Assembly (NCBI RefSeq): GCF_947492645.1
Contig: NZ_CANLMZ010000006.1
Span: 372,001-436,000 of the forward strand
DNA from: an uncultured Pontibacter sp.
GTDB taxonomy: Bacteria > Bacteroidota > Bacteroidia > Cytophagales > Hymenobacteraceae
Length of the DNA: 64,000 bases
Direction of reading: 5' to 3'
Shown here one piece after another: positions 27,182 through 36,720 of the stretch; within the stretch, counting starts at the first letter, position 1, and every line of letters begins with the position of its first letter. Under the pieces are notes generated by a model. The model searched no databases. It was not told the origin of the DNA and worked only from the letters and a program-made list of their open reading frames with translations. Both the position numbers and the translations under genes were made by a program.

Positions 27182-28047
27182 GTTGCCCTTATGAGGCCCC
27201 GCCTAAAGTATGGCGGCTTTATTGGCTCGTAATACGGGAATAACATGTAGCCTTTCGAAAATTCCGTTTTAAATCCATAGCCCTGCAATATACCATTTAA
27301 CTCCTGCTGGTCTTGTTGCTTATGATAGGTGGTGATAGCCACTTTTAAAGGGCCATCTTGAGCTAATATTTTTTTACTACCTTCCAGCAAATCTGCTTCT
27401 GCGCACTCTACATCAGCTTTGATAAAGTTTACGTTGCCTTTATTTTCGAAGAAGCTATCAAGGGTGAGGTTATGTGCATCGTTTGAGTTGCTTACAAACT
27501 TATTCACTATCTCAACCTTCTCTTTCCAGGGGGCAAAAGTTGCTTCCAGGGCTTCAATCCATTTATTATCCGTTTCAAAAAGGTAAATTTTCTTGACTTT
27601 ATCGATTACGCTAAGGGCAAAGTTACCTTCAGCAGCCCCGGCATCTGCCACCACATCGCCTTGGGCTACAGCAAAAGCGTCTGTTAGGTACCTGTGCGGC
27701 GACATCAGATCCTGCTCTAAAAGTAAGAAACTATAATTGCGCTTAATTTTACGCTCGCCCCAGGTTCTTTTAAAGTATAACTTTTTGCCTTCGTGTATAA
27801 CATACCGCATACCCAGCGCTTTATCTAAGTATACCTTGGTGTCTACGGCCTTGTATTTAGAGGTAAAATTGTATGGGAATACCTGCAGCCGGTTATCTTT
27901 TAAGTATGCCAACGCCTCTTTTATCTCAGGGTCGGTTGTAGCGGAGGGCAAACTGCTGTAGTAGGATATGATCTCTTGCCTTAGTTTACTTTTAGCACCT
28001 GATTCGGTTAATAAGGAAAGCTTTTTAAGTAGCAATTTAGGGAGCAT
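27175..28047 (-). CDS. FkbM family methyltransferase
   Basis: A 290-residue protein from ATG 28047 (MLPKLLLKKLSLL). A longer frame reaches 28131 but adds 28 residues with no support. The SAM-binding Rossmann domain starts at VVADAGAAEGNFAL (motif I) with the acidic end of strand beta-2 at YLFETDN, and FIKADVECAEADLLEGS is the FkbM post-I pattern. Family members O-methylate sugars or natural products. Here no biosynthetic partner is adjacent; the neighbours are DUF4159 and rsmE on the same strand. The target is unknown, and a glycan or lipid sugar is the best guess. Confidence 0.82.
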   Translation of the reverse strand: MLPKLLLKKLSLLTESGAKSKLRQEIISYYSSLPSATTDPEIKEALAYLKDNRLQVFPYNFTSKYKAVDTKVYLDKALGMRYVIHEGKKLYFKRTWGERKIKRNYSFLLLEQDLMSPHRYLTDAFAVAQGDVVADAGAAEGNFALSVIDKVKKIYLFETDNKWIEALEATFAPWKEKVEIVNKFVSNSNDAHNLTLDSFFENKGNVNFIKADVECAEADLLEGSKKILAQDGPLKVAITTYHKQQDQQELNGILQGYGFKTEFSKGYMLFPYYEPIKPPYFRRGLIRATK

Positions 28048-28203
28048 AAGGTTATTTGTGGTGAGATAGTAAGCTGTATGTATCTTAAAGGACGCATAAA
28101 TTTTTATACTTAACAAAGGATGTATAAACATTAATACCAGAAAGATAAATCTTTACACCACAATTAATTTGCACAAACTACCTGTGCCAATGCTAAATCA
28201 GGG

Positions 28204-28881
28204 TTACTGCAATCCGTCGCCATGAGTGATGGCGTAGGTTACGATGTTGGCGCCCATACGCAAAGCCTGCTGCCGAACATGCTCCGGGTCGTTATGTATT
28301 TCAGCGTCCTCCCAGCCATTGCCTAAGTCTGTTTCATAAGTATAAAAGCAAATTAAGCGGCCTTTATGAATAATGCCAAAACCTTGTGGAGGCTTGTTGT
28401 CGTGCTCATGAATTTTAGGCAAGCCACCGGTAAAATTAAACTTCTGGCGATAAATAGGGTGGTCGTAGGGTAGCTCTACAAATTCATACTCTGGGAATAC
28501 TTTTTTCATCTCCTGCCGGATGTATTTGTCCAATCCATAATTATCGTCTATGTGCAGGAAGCCGCCGCTGAGCAGGTAGTTGCGTAGGTTCAGCGCTTCC
28601 GAATCTGAGAAGACAACATTGCCGTGCCCGGTCATGTGTACAAAGGGGTATGTAAACAGTTCAGGGCTGCCCACCTCTACAACTGCCTCGTCAGGGGCAA
28701 TGTTCATGTTCAGGTTCTGGTTGCAGAACCGTATCAGGTTAGGCAAAGATGTTTTGTTCGCGTACCAGTCACCGCCACCGTTATACTTTAGTTTAGCAAT
28801 TCTGAAACTGTAGTTCTGAGCCACAGAAGCCAGGTTGGTCGTTAACAGTATTACTATCGTGAAAAAAATACGCTTCAGCAT
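28204..28881 (-). CDS. DUF4159 domain-containing secreted protein
   Basis: A 225-residue protein with a signal peptide (residues 1-21, MLKRIFFTIVILLTTNLASVA). It is then a single DUF4159 domain: FRIAKLKYNGGGDWYANKTS, the strand GHGNVVFSDSEALNLRNYL, and GGFLHIDDNYG. The fold is related to class I glutamine-amidotransferase-like domains (ThuA type), but the residues needed for a Cys nucleophile are not evident. Known examples are exported in Bacteroidota. Function unknown. It starts 28 bases after the rsmE stop, suggesting co-transcription. Confidence 0.85.
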   Translation of the reverse strand: MLKRIFFTIVILLTTNLASVAQNYSFRIAKLKYNGGGDWYANKTSLPNLIRFCNQNLNMNIAPDEAVVEVGSPELFTYPFVHMTGHGNVVFSDSEALNLRNYLLSGGFLHIDDNYGLDKYIRQEMKKVFPEYEFVELPYDHPIYRQKFNFTGGLPKIHEHDNKPPQGFGIIHKGRLICFYTYETDLGNGWEDAEIHNDPEHVRQQALRMGANIVTYAITHGDGLQ

Positions 28882-28909
28882 GCAGGATAACTAAGGTTAA
28901 AAACTGGTT

Positions 28910-29629
28910 TTACAAAGGGGCACTCAGGTCGTGGAGTACGTTTAAAGTATGGCATGCCACTAAGGCAGCCGTTTCGGTGCGCAGCCGGCTTTTACCTAAG
29001 GTAACAGGCCGTATGCCGGCTTCATAAGCTGCCGCAATTTCAGTAGTTGAGAAATCTCCCTCAGGGCCAATAAGAATACAATGCTGCTGCCCGTAGGTAT
29101 AGTAATGCTTGATACTTTGGGTTGCATCATCCTCTAAATGAGCTATAAAAGTAGACGCTGGTAGCGACTTCTGCACAAACCTGTGAAATGGCGTTAGATC
29201 GTTTAGCAGGGGCAGGTAGCCTTTCTGTGATTGTTTCATAGCGCTTACCGCAATTTTCTCGAGCCTGTCTAAGCGCAGCTGCCTGCGTTCGGAGTGTTCG
29301 CACAGCAAAAACGTAATTTCGCTTACACCTATCTCCACGGCTTTTTCTACAAACCACTCCATGCGGTCTATGTTTTTAGTAGGGGCAACGGCTATATGCG
29401 TGTAGTATGGTAGCTTTCCGTATTCTATTTGCTTATCAATAATCTGTAACTGGCACTTTTTGTTGTTGGCATCCTGAATTACTGCTGTGTATAGTCCTCC
29501 CACACCATCCACTAAGTATACGGTATCGCCGTGGTGCAAACGCAGCACACGTGTACAATGCTTCGATTCCTCTTCAGGTAAAGTATAGAATCCATTATTG
29601 GTGATATCAGGAGTATAAAAAAGGTGCAC
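28910..29629 (-). CDS. rsmE: 16S rRNA (uracil(1498)-N(3))-methyltransferase RsmE
   Basis: A 239-residue SPOUT methyltransferase of normal length. The N-terminal PUA-like domain is around residues 15-70. The SPOUT knot at the C-terminus shows IGPEGDFSTTEI and LGKSRLRTETAALVA, which bind SAM. It methylates N3 of U1498 in 16S rRNA in the decoding region of the 30S subunit. It is followed by the DUF4159 gene on the same strand. No upstream partner is present. Confidence 0.95.
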   Translation of the reverse strand: MHLFYTPDITNNGFYTLPEEESKHCTRVLRLHHGDTVYLVDGVGGLYTAVIQDANNKKCQLQIIDKQIEYGKLPYYTHIAVAPTKNIDRMEWFVEKAVEIGVSEITFLLCEHSERRQLRLDRLEKIAVSAMKQSQKGYLPLLNDLTPFHRFVQKSLPASTFIAHLEDDATQSIKHYYTYGQQHCILIGPEGDFSTTEIAAAYEAGIRPVTLGKSRLRTETAALVACHTLNVLHDLSAPL

Positions 29630-29721
29630 TTTTAGTTAATGTTAAGTTTAGTTTAGTGGTGTTACTTTGATAGTTCTTTAAATATACGAAACTATGACTT
29701 TCCGGCTTAGCCTGTTTAAAT

Positions 29722-29757
29722 AAAAAGCCTCTCTGCAGAAAGGCAAAGAGGCTTTTT
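29722..29757. terminator. Terminator between pckA and rsmE
   Basis: AAAAAGCCTCT (29722-29732) pairs with AGAGGCTTTTT (29747-29757), with A/T tracts on both sides. For the minus-strand pckA the transcript would end in a T-run here, 20 bases after the stop. Confidence 0.85.
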
Positions 29758-29776
29758 ATAGTTATGCAACAGCAGT

Positions 29777-31387
29777 TTAGGCTGTGACTTCTACGTTAGG
29801 CGCGCCGGCCAGTATTTCGTCGTTGGCATAGTCTGCATACTTCTGGAAGTTTTTAACAAACTTAGAAGCCAGGTCAGTTGCTTTGGCGTCATACTCTTCT
29901 TTGTTTGCCCAGGTATTGCGTGGGTTAAGTACCTCATCCGGCACATTAGGGCAAGTGTTTGGCATATCAACGCCAAAAATTGGATGCTTCGTAAACTCAA
30001 CATTGTCAAGTTCACCGTTTAAGGCAGCCGTAATCATGGCGCGCGTGTAAGGTAGCTTCATACGTGAACCAACGCCATAAGGGCCACCGGTCCAACCTGT
30101 GTTGATCAACCAAACATTCACGTTGTTTTCTTCCATTTTCTTACCAAGCATTTCGGCATACTTTGTTGGGTGCAGCGGTAAGAACGCAGCTCCAAAGCAA
30201 GCAGAGAATGTTGTCTGAGGCTCAGTAACGCCAACTTCAGTACCGGCTACCTTTGCAGTATAACCTGAGATGAAGTGGTACATGGCCTGACTTGTGTTCA
30301 GCTTAGAGATTGGAGGTAACACACCAAACGCATCTGCAGTCAGGAAGAAAATATTTTTAGGAATATCGGCTCTTGATGGCTCAATCGCGTTATCGATGTG
30401 GTTGATAGGGTAGGCGGTACGTGTATTCTCTGTTACAGAGTTGTTTGTGTAATCCACAGTACGTGTGCCATCCACAAAACGGGTGTTTTCTACAATGGCA
30501 CCAAACTTGATGGCATCCCAGATTTGCGGCTCTTTTTCACGCGTCAGGTCTATAACCTTAGCGTAGCAGCCTCCTTCAAAGTTAAACACGCTGTCTGCTG
30601 TCCAACCGTGCTCATCGTCGCCAATCAGGCCGCGGTTAGGGTCTGCGGAAAGTGTTGTCTTACCTGTGCCCGATAAACCGAAGAAAATGGCTGTATCACC
30701 ATCTTTACCCACGTTAGCAGAACAGTGCATCGACAGGGTGTTGCGCTCTTGCGGCAGAATGTAGTTAAGTACCCCGAAGATACCTTTCTTCATCTCGCCG
30801 GCATAGCCCGTACCACCTATCAAAATCATGTTTTTTGTGAAGTTGATGATTGCAAAGTTTGACTGGCGTGTTCCGTCTACTGCCGGGTCAGCCTCAAACT
30901 CAGGGGCGCAAATGATTGTAAACTCTGGATTGTGGTTGGCAAGCTCTTCCTGCGTCAGGCGAAGGAACATGTTGTTGCAGAAAAGGTTCTGCCACGCCTG
31001 CGTGTTTACAATGCGTAAGTTTAAACGGTAGTCAGGGTGAGCTCCTGCATAAGCATCGCGTACGTATAGCTTTTTGTCTTTCAGGAAATCAACCATTTTA
31101 GCCTGCAGGGCATCAAATTTCTCTGGGTCGAAAGCGATGTTGATATCACCCCACCAGACAGTATCCTCTGTTTTGGCATCCTTCACCACGAAGCGGTCTT
31201 TTGGAGAGCGGCCCGTAAATTTGCCGGTATCGCACATTAAAGCACCTGTGTCAGTTAAAGCACCTTCGTTGTTTTTGATGGCTTCTTCCACAAGTTCGGC
31301 AGGAGTAAGGTTCCAAAGGATTTCCTTCGCCTCTTTAATTCCTAGATTATCCAGACCAACCTTAGATTTATATCCAGTTTCTTTCAT
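29777..31387 (-). CDS. pckA: Phosphoenolpyruvate carboxykinase (ATP)
   Basis: A 536-residue protein, the normal size of ATP-type PEPCK. The P-loop is GLSGTGKT (residues 237-244), followed by SADPNRGLIGDDEHGW with the metal-binding aspartates. RSPKDRF (about residues 60-66) binds oxaloacetate, and ILIGGTGYAGEMKKG holds a catalytic lysine. It makes PEP from oxaloacetate with ATP, the first step of gluconeogenesis, in the cytoplasm. It faces the peptide transporter gene divergently. A TACTTTTG box at 31444-31437 (minus) could be its -7 element, though no -33 element is seen. Confidence 0.98.
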   Translation of the reverse strand: MKETGYKSKVGLDNLGIKEAKEILWNLTPAELVEEAIKNNEGALTDTGALMCDTGKFTGRSPKDRFVVKDAKTEDTVWWGDINIAFDPEKFDALQAKMVDFLKDKKLYVRDAYAGAHPDYRLNLRIVNTQAWQNLFCNNMFLRLTQEELANHNPEFTIICAPEFEADPAVDGTRQSNFAIINFTKNMILIGGTGYAGEMKKGIFGVLNYILPQERNTLSMHCSANVGKDGDTAIFFGLSGTGKTTLSADPNRGLIGDDEHGWTADSVFNFEGGCYAKVIDLTREKEPQIWDAIKFGAIVENTRFVDGTRTVDYTNNSVTENTRTAYPINHIDNAIEPSRADIPKNIFFLTADAFGVLPPISKLNTSQAMYHFISGYTAKVAGTEVGVTEPQTTFSACFGAAFLPLHPTKYAEMLGKKMEENNVNVWLINTGWTGGPYGVGSRMKLPYTRAMITAALNGELDNVEFTKHPIFGVDMPNTCPNVPDEVLNPRNTWANKEEYDAKATDLASKFVKNFQKYADYANDEILAGAPNVEVTA

Positions 31388-31560
31388 TTGAATTTTTTGG
31401 GTTTTATTTATAAACGGTTTGCTTTACAACTAAGTACAAAAGTATAAAAAAATGCTTATCATAATATCGCGTTATGCAAATATTGCACAGGCTTGCACAG
31501 AAAGGCTCACGTGATGTAAAATATTTGCCGGAATGCATTTTTACTAATATATTTACCTTC

Positions 31561-31568
31561 TATGTTTG
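31561..31568 (+). promoter_or_regulatory. Predicted -7 box upstream of the peptide transporter
   Basis: TATGTTTG matches TAnnTTTG and lies 46 bases before the ATG. A T-rich stretch stands where the -33 element should be, without the G. Weak evidence. Confidence 0.35.
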
Positions 31569-31614
31569 CTTAACTAATCTTAACTAAACTAAACATTCAA
31601 TCTAATTAATTTCT

Positions 31615-33036
31615 ATGTCTGTTAACCAACAACACCCTGATGCTGCGGTGGCAAAAGAAAATCTAAAGCATCCCAAGGGGCTGTACCTACTGTTCTTTAC
31701 AGAGTTATGGGAACGCTTCAGTTATTACGGGATGCGTGGCCTCTTAATGCTATACCTCACTAAAACGGCCCTGGAAGGCGGTTTGGGTTATAGTGTAGCT
31801 GATGCAGCTTTGATCTACGGATACTTTACCGGCTTCGTATATTTTACGCCTATTATAGGTGGTTGGTTGGCCGATAAATACCTGGGACACCGCCGTGCTA
31901 TCTTAATAGGTGGTGTGCTGATGGCGTTGGGCCAGTTCAGTTTGTTCTCTACACCTTACGTAGGCGTTGAGATGACCTATTTGGGACTGTTACTGTTAAT
32001 CATAGGTAATGGTTTCTTCAAACCTAACATTTCTTCTATAGTTGGTAATCTTTACGCTCAGGGCGACCCGCGCCGCGATTCTGCCTTCACTATTTTCTAT
32101 ATGGGTATCAACATTGGTGCGTTTTTGGCGCCTCTTGTGTGCGGTTACCTTGCTGAGGATTACTTTGCAACTAAAGCAGTTGTAGATGGCGTGGAGCGCG
32201 TAACCAACTATGGTTTCCAGTATGGCTTCCTTGCAGCTGGTATCGGTATGGTTATCGGCCAGATCGTATTTAACACCTTAGGTCCGAAGCTTCTTGGTGA
32301 CTTAGGCCTTAAGCCAGTTAAAGCTGAGAACGATGCTGAAACTGGAATGCCTGCTACTTCTAAAAAGCTAACGAAAGAAGAGATCGATCGTGTATCGGTT
32401 ATCTTCATCATCTCTATTTTCGTGATCTTCTTCTGGGCAGGTTTTGAGCAGGCGGGTAGTTCCCTAACTGTCTATACCGACCAGTACATAGACCGTGAGG
32501 TTTTTGGTTTCCTTATTCCTACTTCCTGGTTCCAGTCTGTAAACCCATTGTTTATCGTACTTTTTGCGCCACTTACTGCACAGCTTTGGTTGTTCCTGGC
32601 TAAGCGTGGCAAAGACTTAAGCATTCCTACTAAAATGGGTATGGGTATGATTTTACTTGGTGTCGGTTTCTTCTTCATGGTGGGTGCTGTAATGGAGCGC
32701 GGTGGCGATAACGTTGCCGACGATACCATTAAAGCTAGCCTTGCCTGGTTGATCGCTACGTACTTCTTCCATACTATCGGTGAGCTTTGCCTATCGCCAA
32801 TCGGACTTTCTATGGTAACACGCCTTGCGCCGGTTACATTGGTGTCTATGTTGATGGGGGTTTGGTTCCTGGCTCCGTTTGTGGCGCAGATTGCAGGTGG
32901 TTACATTGCTTCTTATGTAGAGGAGCTTGGCGCTTTAACTATTTTCTCTGCCATTGGTGGTTTCGTTATCCTGGCAGGTTTAATCCTGATAGCCCTTACA
33001 CGTAAGCTGATGCACATGATGCACGGCCGCGGATAA
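31615..33036 (+). CDS. Peptide MFS transporter (POT/PTR family)
   Basis: A 473-residue membrane protein with about twelve to fourteen transmembrane segments. The family mark ELWERFSYYGMR (Glu-x-x-Glu-Arg-Phe-x-Tyr-Tyr) is in the first helix and gives proton coupling. GNGFFKPNISSIVG is the PTR2 signature, and the DPRRDSAFTIFYMGIN segment follows. It imports di- and tripeptides with protons across the inner membrane. The C-terminal part carries ELCLSPIGLSMVT, typical of the family. A single gene with its own terminator. Confidence 0.95.
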   Translation: MSVNQQHPDAAVAKENLKHPKGLYLLFFTELWERFSYYGMRGLLMLYLTKTALEGGLGYSVADAALIYGYFTGFVYFTPIIGGWLADKYLGHRRAILIGGVLMALGQFSLFSTPYVGVEMTYLGLLLLIIGNGFFKPNISSIVGNLYAQGDPRRDSAFTIFYMGINIGAFLAPLVCGYLAEDYFATKAVVDGVERVTNYGFQYGFLAAGIGMVIGQIVFNTLGPKLLGDLGLKPVKAENDAETGMPATSKKLTKEEIDRVSVIFIISIFVIFFWAGFEQAGSSLTVYTDQYIDREVFGFLIPTSWFQSVNPLFIVLFAPLTAQLWLFLAKRGKDLSIPTKMGMGMILLGVGFFFMVGAVMERGGDNVADDTIKASLAWLIATYFFHTIGELCLSPIGLSMVTRLAPVTLVSMLMGVWFLAPFVAQIAGGYIASYVEELGALTIFSAIGGFVILAGLILIALTRKLMHMMHGRG

Positions 33037-33058
33037 GTATAAACAATTAATAAACAAG

Positions 33059-33097
33059 AAGCCCCTGGTTCTAATCGCAGAACCAGGGGCTTTTTGT
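33059..33097 (+). terminator. Terminator after the peptide transporter
   Basis: AAGCCCCTGGTTCT (33059-33072) pairs with AGAACCAGGGGCTT (33079-33092), six-base loop, then TTTTG. It lies 22 bases after the stop. Confidence 0.9.
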
Positions 33098-33375
33098 TTT
33101 ATACTTTACTTACTGGAGTATACGCTTCCGTCTTTAACAATTCTGAATTATTCCTATCTGATGCATTACGCATTCATGTTATAACATATTGATACTAAAC
33201 CAGTAACAAAATGCGTCTATGCATTAATAGAAACATGTTCTAAACAGGGAGACTTCATACTTGAGTTTTCTAACCAAAAAAATAAACCATTTTGCTAAAA
33301 CGATGTGTTGAAGGTTAAATTATACCTGTATTGCCTGGCGCTACCGGTATTAAACTTTATCACTTTTAGCCGAGT

Positions 33376-33984
33376 ATGTTTTACAATTACAAAAGATTTT
33401 GCAGCACGTTTGTGCTGTTACTTACATTTTCTTTAGCTACAATTCTGACATCGTGTGATGTGCTGAACACCGCCGAAGAGCTTATTATTCCGGTTAAGCA
33501 TGAAGATGCTTTCCAAATCAAAAAGGGGCAACATTCCTCCAATAGCCCACACAAAAGTATAAACACGCAGTTAATTCGCTTTGAGGCTACGTTTGACAGT
33601 TCTGCAATCTATACTTCAGTAAAGCCCGAAAACCAGGCAGATATTAATAAGCTGTATGGCGTGTCAGACTGCGGCTCGCACCACCATACCAACAGCGCCC
33701 GCTTTGGCTGGAGGTGGTATAACGGGAAACTGGAAATACTTGCCTACACTTACGTAAATAAAAAGCGTGACTTCAAGCTGATCCGTTCGGTTGAGATTGG
33801 GCAAACATATAAGTATGAGCTAAGGCTGGAGGACAAGCAGTATGTTTTTCTGGTAGATGGCGTGAAAACAGTAATGCCGCGCAACTGCAGCGGCGCCGGC
33901 AATGGCTACCAACTGTACCCATACTTTGGCGGAGATGAAGTGGCCCCGCATGATATCAAGATAGCTGTAAAGGATTTGCTTTAA
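33376..33984 (+). CDS. Hypothetical lipoprotein
   Basis: A 202-residue exported protein. The signal peptide ends in the lipobox LTSC (Cys27), so it is predicted to be lipid-anchored in the periplasm or outer membrane. The mature part alternates strands (LIRFEATFDSSAIY, FGWRWYNGKLEILAYTYVN, YKYELRLEDKQYVFLVDG), which suggests a jelly-roll/lectin-like sandwich. A histidine cluster CGSHHHTNSARFGWRW and a later Cys (PRNC) could form a metal site or disulfide. I do not recognise the family. It is a single gene between two terminators. Confidence 0.65.
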   Translation: MFYNYKRFCSTFVLLLTFSLATILTSCDVLNTAEELIIPVKHEDAFQIKKGQHSSNSPHKSINTQLIRFEATFDSSAIYTSVKPENQADINKLYGVSDCGSHHHTNSARFGWRWYNGKLEILAYTYVNKKRDFKLIRSVEIGQTYKYELRLEDKQYVFLVDGVKTVMPRNCSGAGNGYQLYPYFGGDEVAPHDIKIAVKDLL

Positions 33985-34043
33985 TACATTTTATACTTGC
34001 AGGAAAGTATTTTCTATTACACCACATTCTGCCGCAAAAAACA

Positions 34044-34074
34044 AAAGGCCTGAGCTAAATAAGCTCAGGCCTTT
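34044..34074. terminator. Bidirectional terminator between lipoprotein gene and groEL
   Basis: AAAGGCCTGAGCT (34044-34056) pairs perfectly with AGCTCAGGCCTTT (34062-34074), five-base loop. A-rich and T-rich flanks suit both strands; groEL ends 30 bases away. Confidence 0.88.
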
Positions 34075-34103
34075 CTTTATAGGATACTATGGGATGTCTC
34101 TGA

Positions 34104-35768
<1,665 letters not shown>

Positions 35769-35783
35769 TTAAAATGGGTTGAA

Positions 35784-36074
35784 TTAAAGTACTGCCAGAA
35801 TATCTGACTCACGCATGATCAGGTAGTCGTTACCGTCTACAGAGATATCTGTACCTGCGTATTTGCCATACAACACCTGGTCGCCAACTTTTACTTGCGG
35901 CTTCATCAAAGAACCTTGCTCAGATACTTTACCCTCGCCAACGGCTACTACCTCACCACGCTGCGGCTTCTCTTTAGCAGTATCAGGAATAATGATACCA
36001 GACTTTGTTTTTTCTTCTGCTGCAGCAGGAGCAACAATTACTCTGTCTGCTAATGGTTTAATGCTGATTGACAT
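35784..36074 (-). CDS. groES: Co-chaperonin GroES (10 kDa)
   Basis: A 96-residue protein with the GroES fold: [10 protein letters not shown] at the start, the mobile loop [18 protein letters not shown] that contacts GroEL, and [14 protein letters not shown] near the C-terminus. The heptamer caps the GroEL ring. It is the first gene of the groES-groEL unit. Heat or stress control is expected; the upstream DNA has a sigma-54-like element, described separately. Confidence 0.99.
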   Translation of the reverse strand: MSISIKPLADRVIVAPAAAEEKTKSGIIIPDTAKEKPQRGEVVAVGEGKVSEQGSLMKPQVKVGDQVLYGKYAGTDISVDGNDYLIMRESDILAVL

Positions 36075-36132
36075 AGTTTGTTATGTTATTTAAGTTTTAT
36101 GGTTGATAGTTTAATTTATAACCACAGGGGTA

Positions 36133-36212
36133 TCATCATTTCTTGTGCCAAGGCTTGATTTCTGACACTTTAAGCCAAATTTTCAGTTTTTACAGCTGTT
36201 AACTCTGACAGC
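36133..36212 (-). promoter_or_regulatory. Candidate sigma-54-like promoter and upstream dyad before groES
   Basis: On the minus strand TTGGCAC (36151-36145) is followed after AAGAA by ATGATGA. GG and the later GA are exactly ten bases apart, as in GG-N10-GC sigma-54 promoters, but the final C is A. Further upstream is a GCTGT-N8-ACAGC dyad (36195-36212), and CTGACA occurs at 36162-36167 and 36205-36210 (plus strand). The groES ATG is about 60 bases downstream. I saw no CIRCE repeat. The assignment is tentative. Confidence 0.3.
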
Positions 36213-36285
36213 CTTGACATTTTTGGCAGAAGCCGGGAACTTTTCAGGGGCAGTTATGACAGGATAGAACCTGCCTAAAAACAAA

Positions 36286-36310
36286 GAAGCCGGCTTATGC
36301 GGCCGGCTTC
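36286..36310 (-). terminator. Terminator after secG
   Basis: GAAGCCGGC (36286-36294) pairs with GCCGGCTTC (36302-36310); on the minus strand a T-rich tract follows. It lies 23 bases after the secG stop and separates the secG unit from groES. Confidence 0.85.
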
Positions 36311-36332
36311 CCTTATACTTTAAAAAGTAATT

Positions 36333-36719
36333 TTAGTTATTAGCTGTATCTATCATGGCAGGAATCTCAGCGGCATCAGGAATAGCAGCCGGATTCTCTT
36401 CTGTTGCACCAGGTAGTGTAGCAGGAGCTGCAGGCATGTTAGACTGGCGTGCACGCTCTTCGTTGATAGTTCTTTCAGCAGCGCCACCGTTAGATGAATT
36501 TACCATCATGTGTGTGCCAAGGGTAAGTACTACTAGTGCAATAGCAAAGCCCCAAGTAAGTTTCTCAAGCAAATCTCCGGTGCGCTTAACGCCCATAAGT
36601 TGACTTGTGCTACCACCAAACTGGCTTGAAAGTCCGCCTCCTTTAGGGTTTTGAGCCAACACAACCAAAATTAGCAGCACGCAAATGAAAACAATAATAC
36701 TGATGAGGGCGATGTACAT
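36333..36719 (-). CDS. secG: Preprotein translocase subunit SecG
   Basis: A 128-residue membrane protein with two transmembrane helices (residues ~3-23 and ~53-73) separated by the SecG loop AQNPKGGGLSSQFGG. A polar Ala/Pro-rich tail follows. SecG joins SecY and SecE in the inner-membrane channel and aids SecA-driven export. Gram-negative SecG normally has this size. It is the last gene of a minus-strand run that starts at miaB (39965-41398); the TPR gene ends one base before it. Confidence 0.95.
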   Translation of the reverse strand: MYIALISIIVFICVLLILVVLAQNPKGGGLSSQFGGSTSQLMGVKRTGDLLEKLTWGFAIALVVLTLGTHMMVNSSNGGAAERTINEERARQSNMPAAPATLPGATEENPAAIPDAAEIPAMIDTANN

Positions 36720-36720
36720 A

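Noticed and set aside
36075-36285. CIRCE element for groES-groEL
   Set aside because: No TTAGCACTC-N9-GAGTGCTAA repeat or close variant is present.
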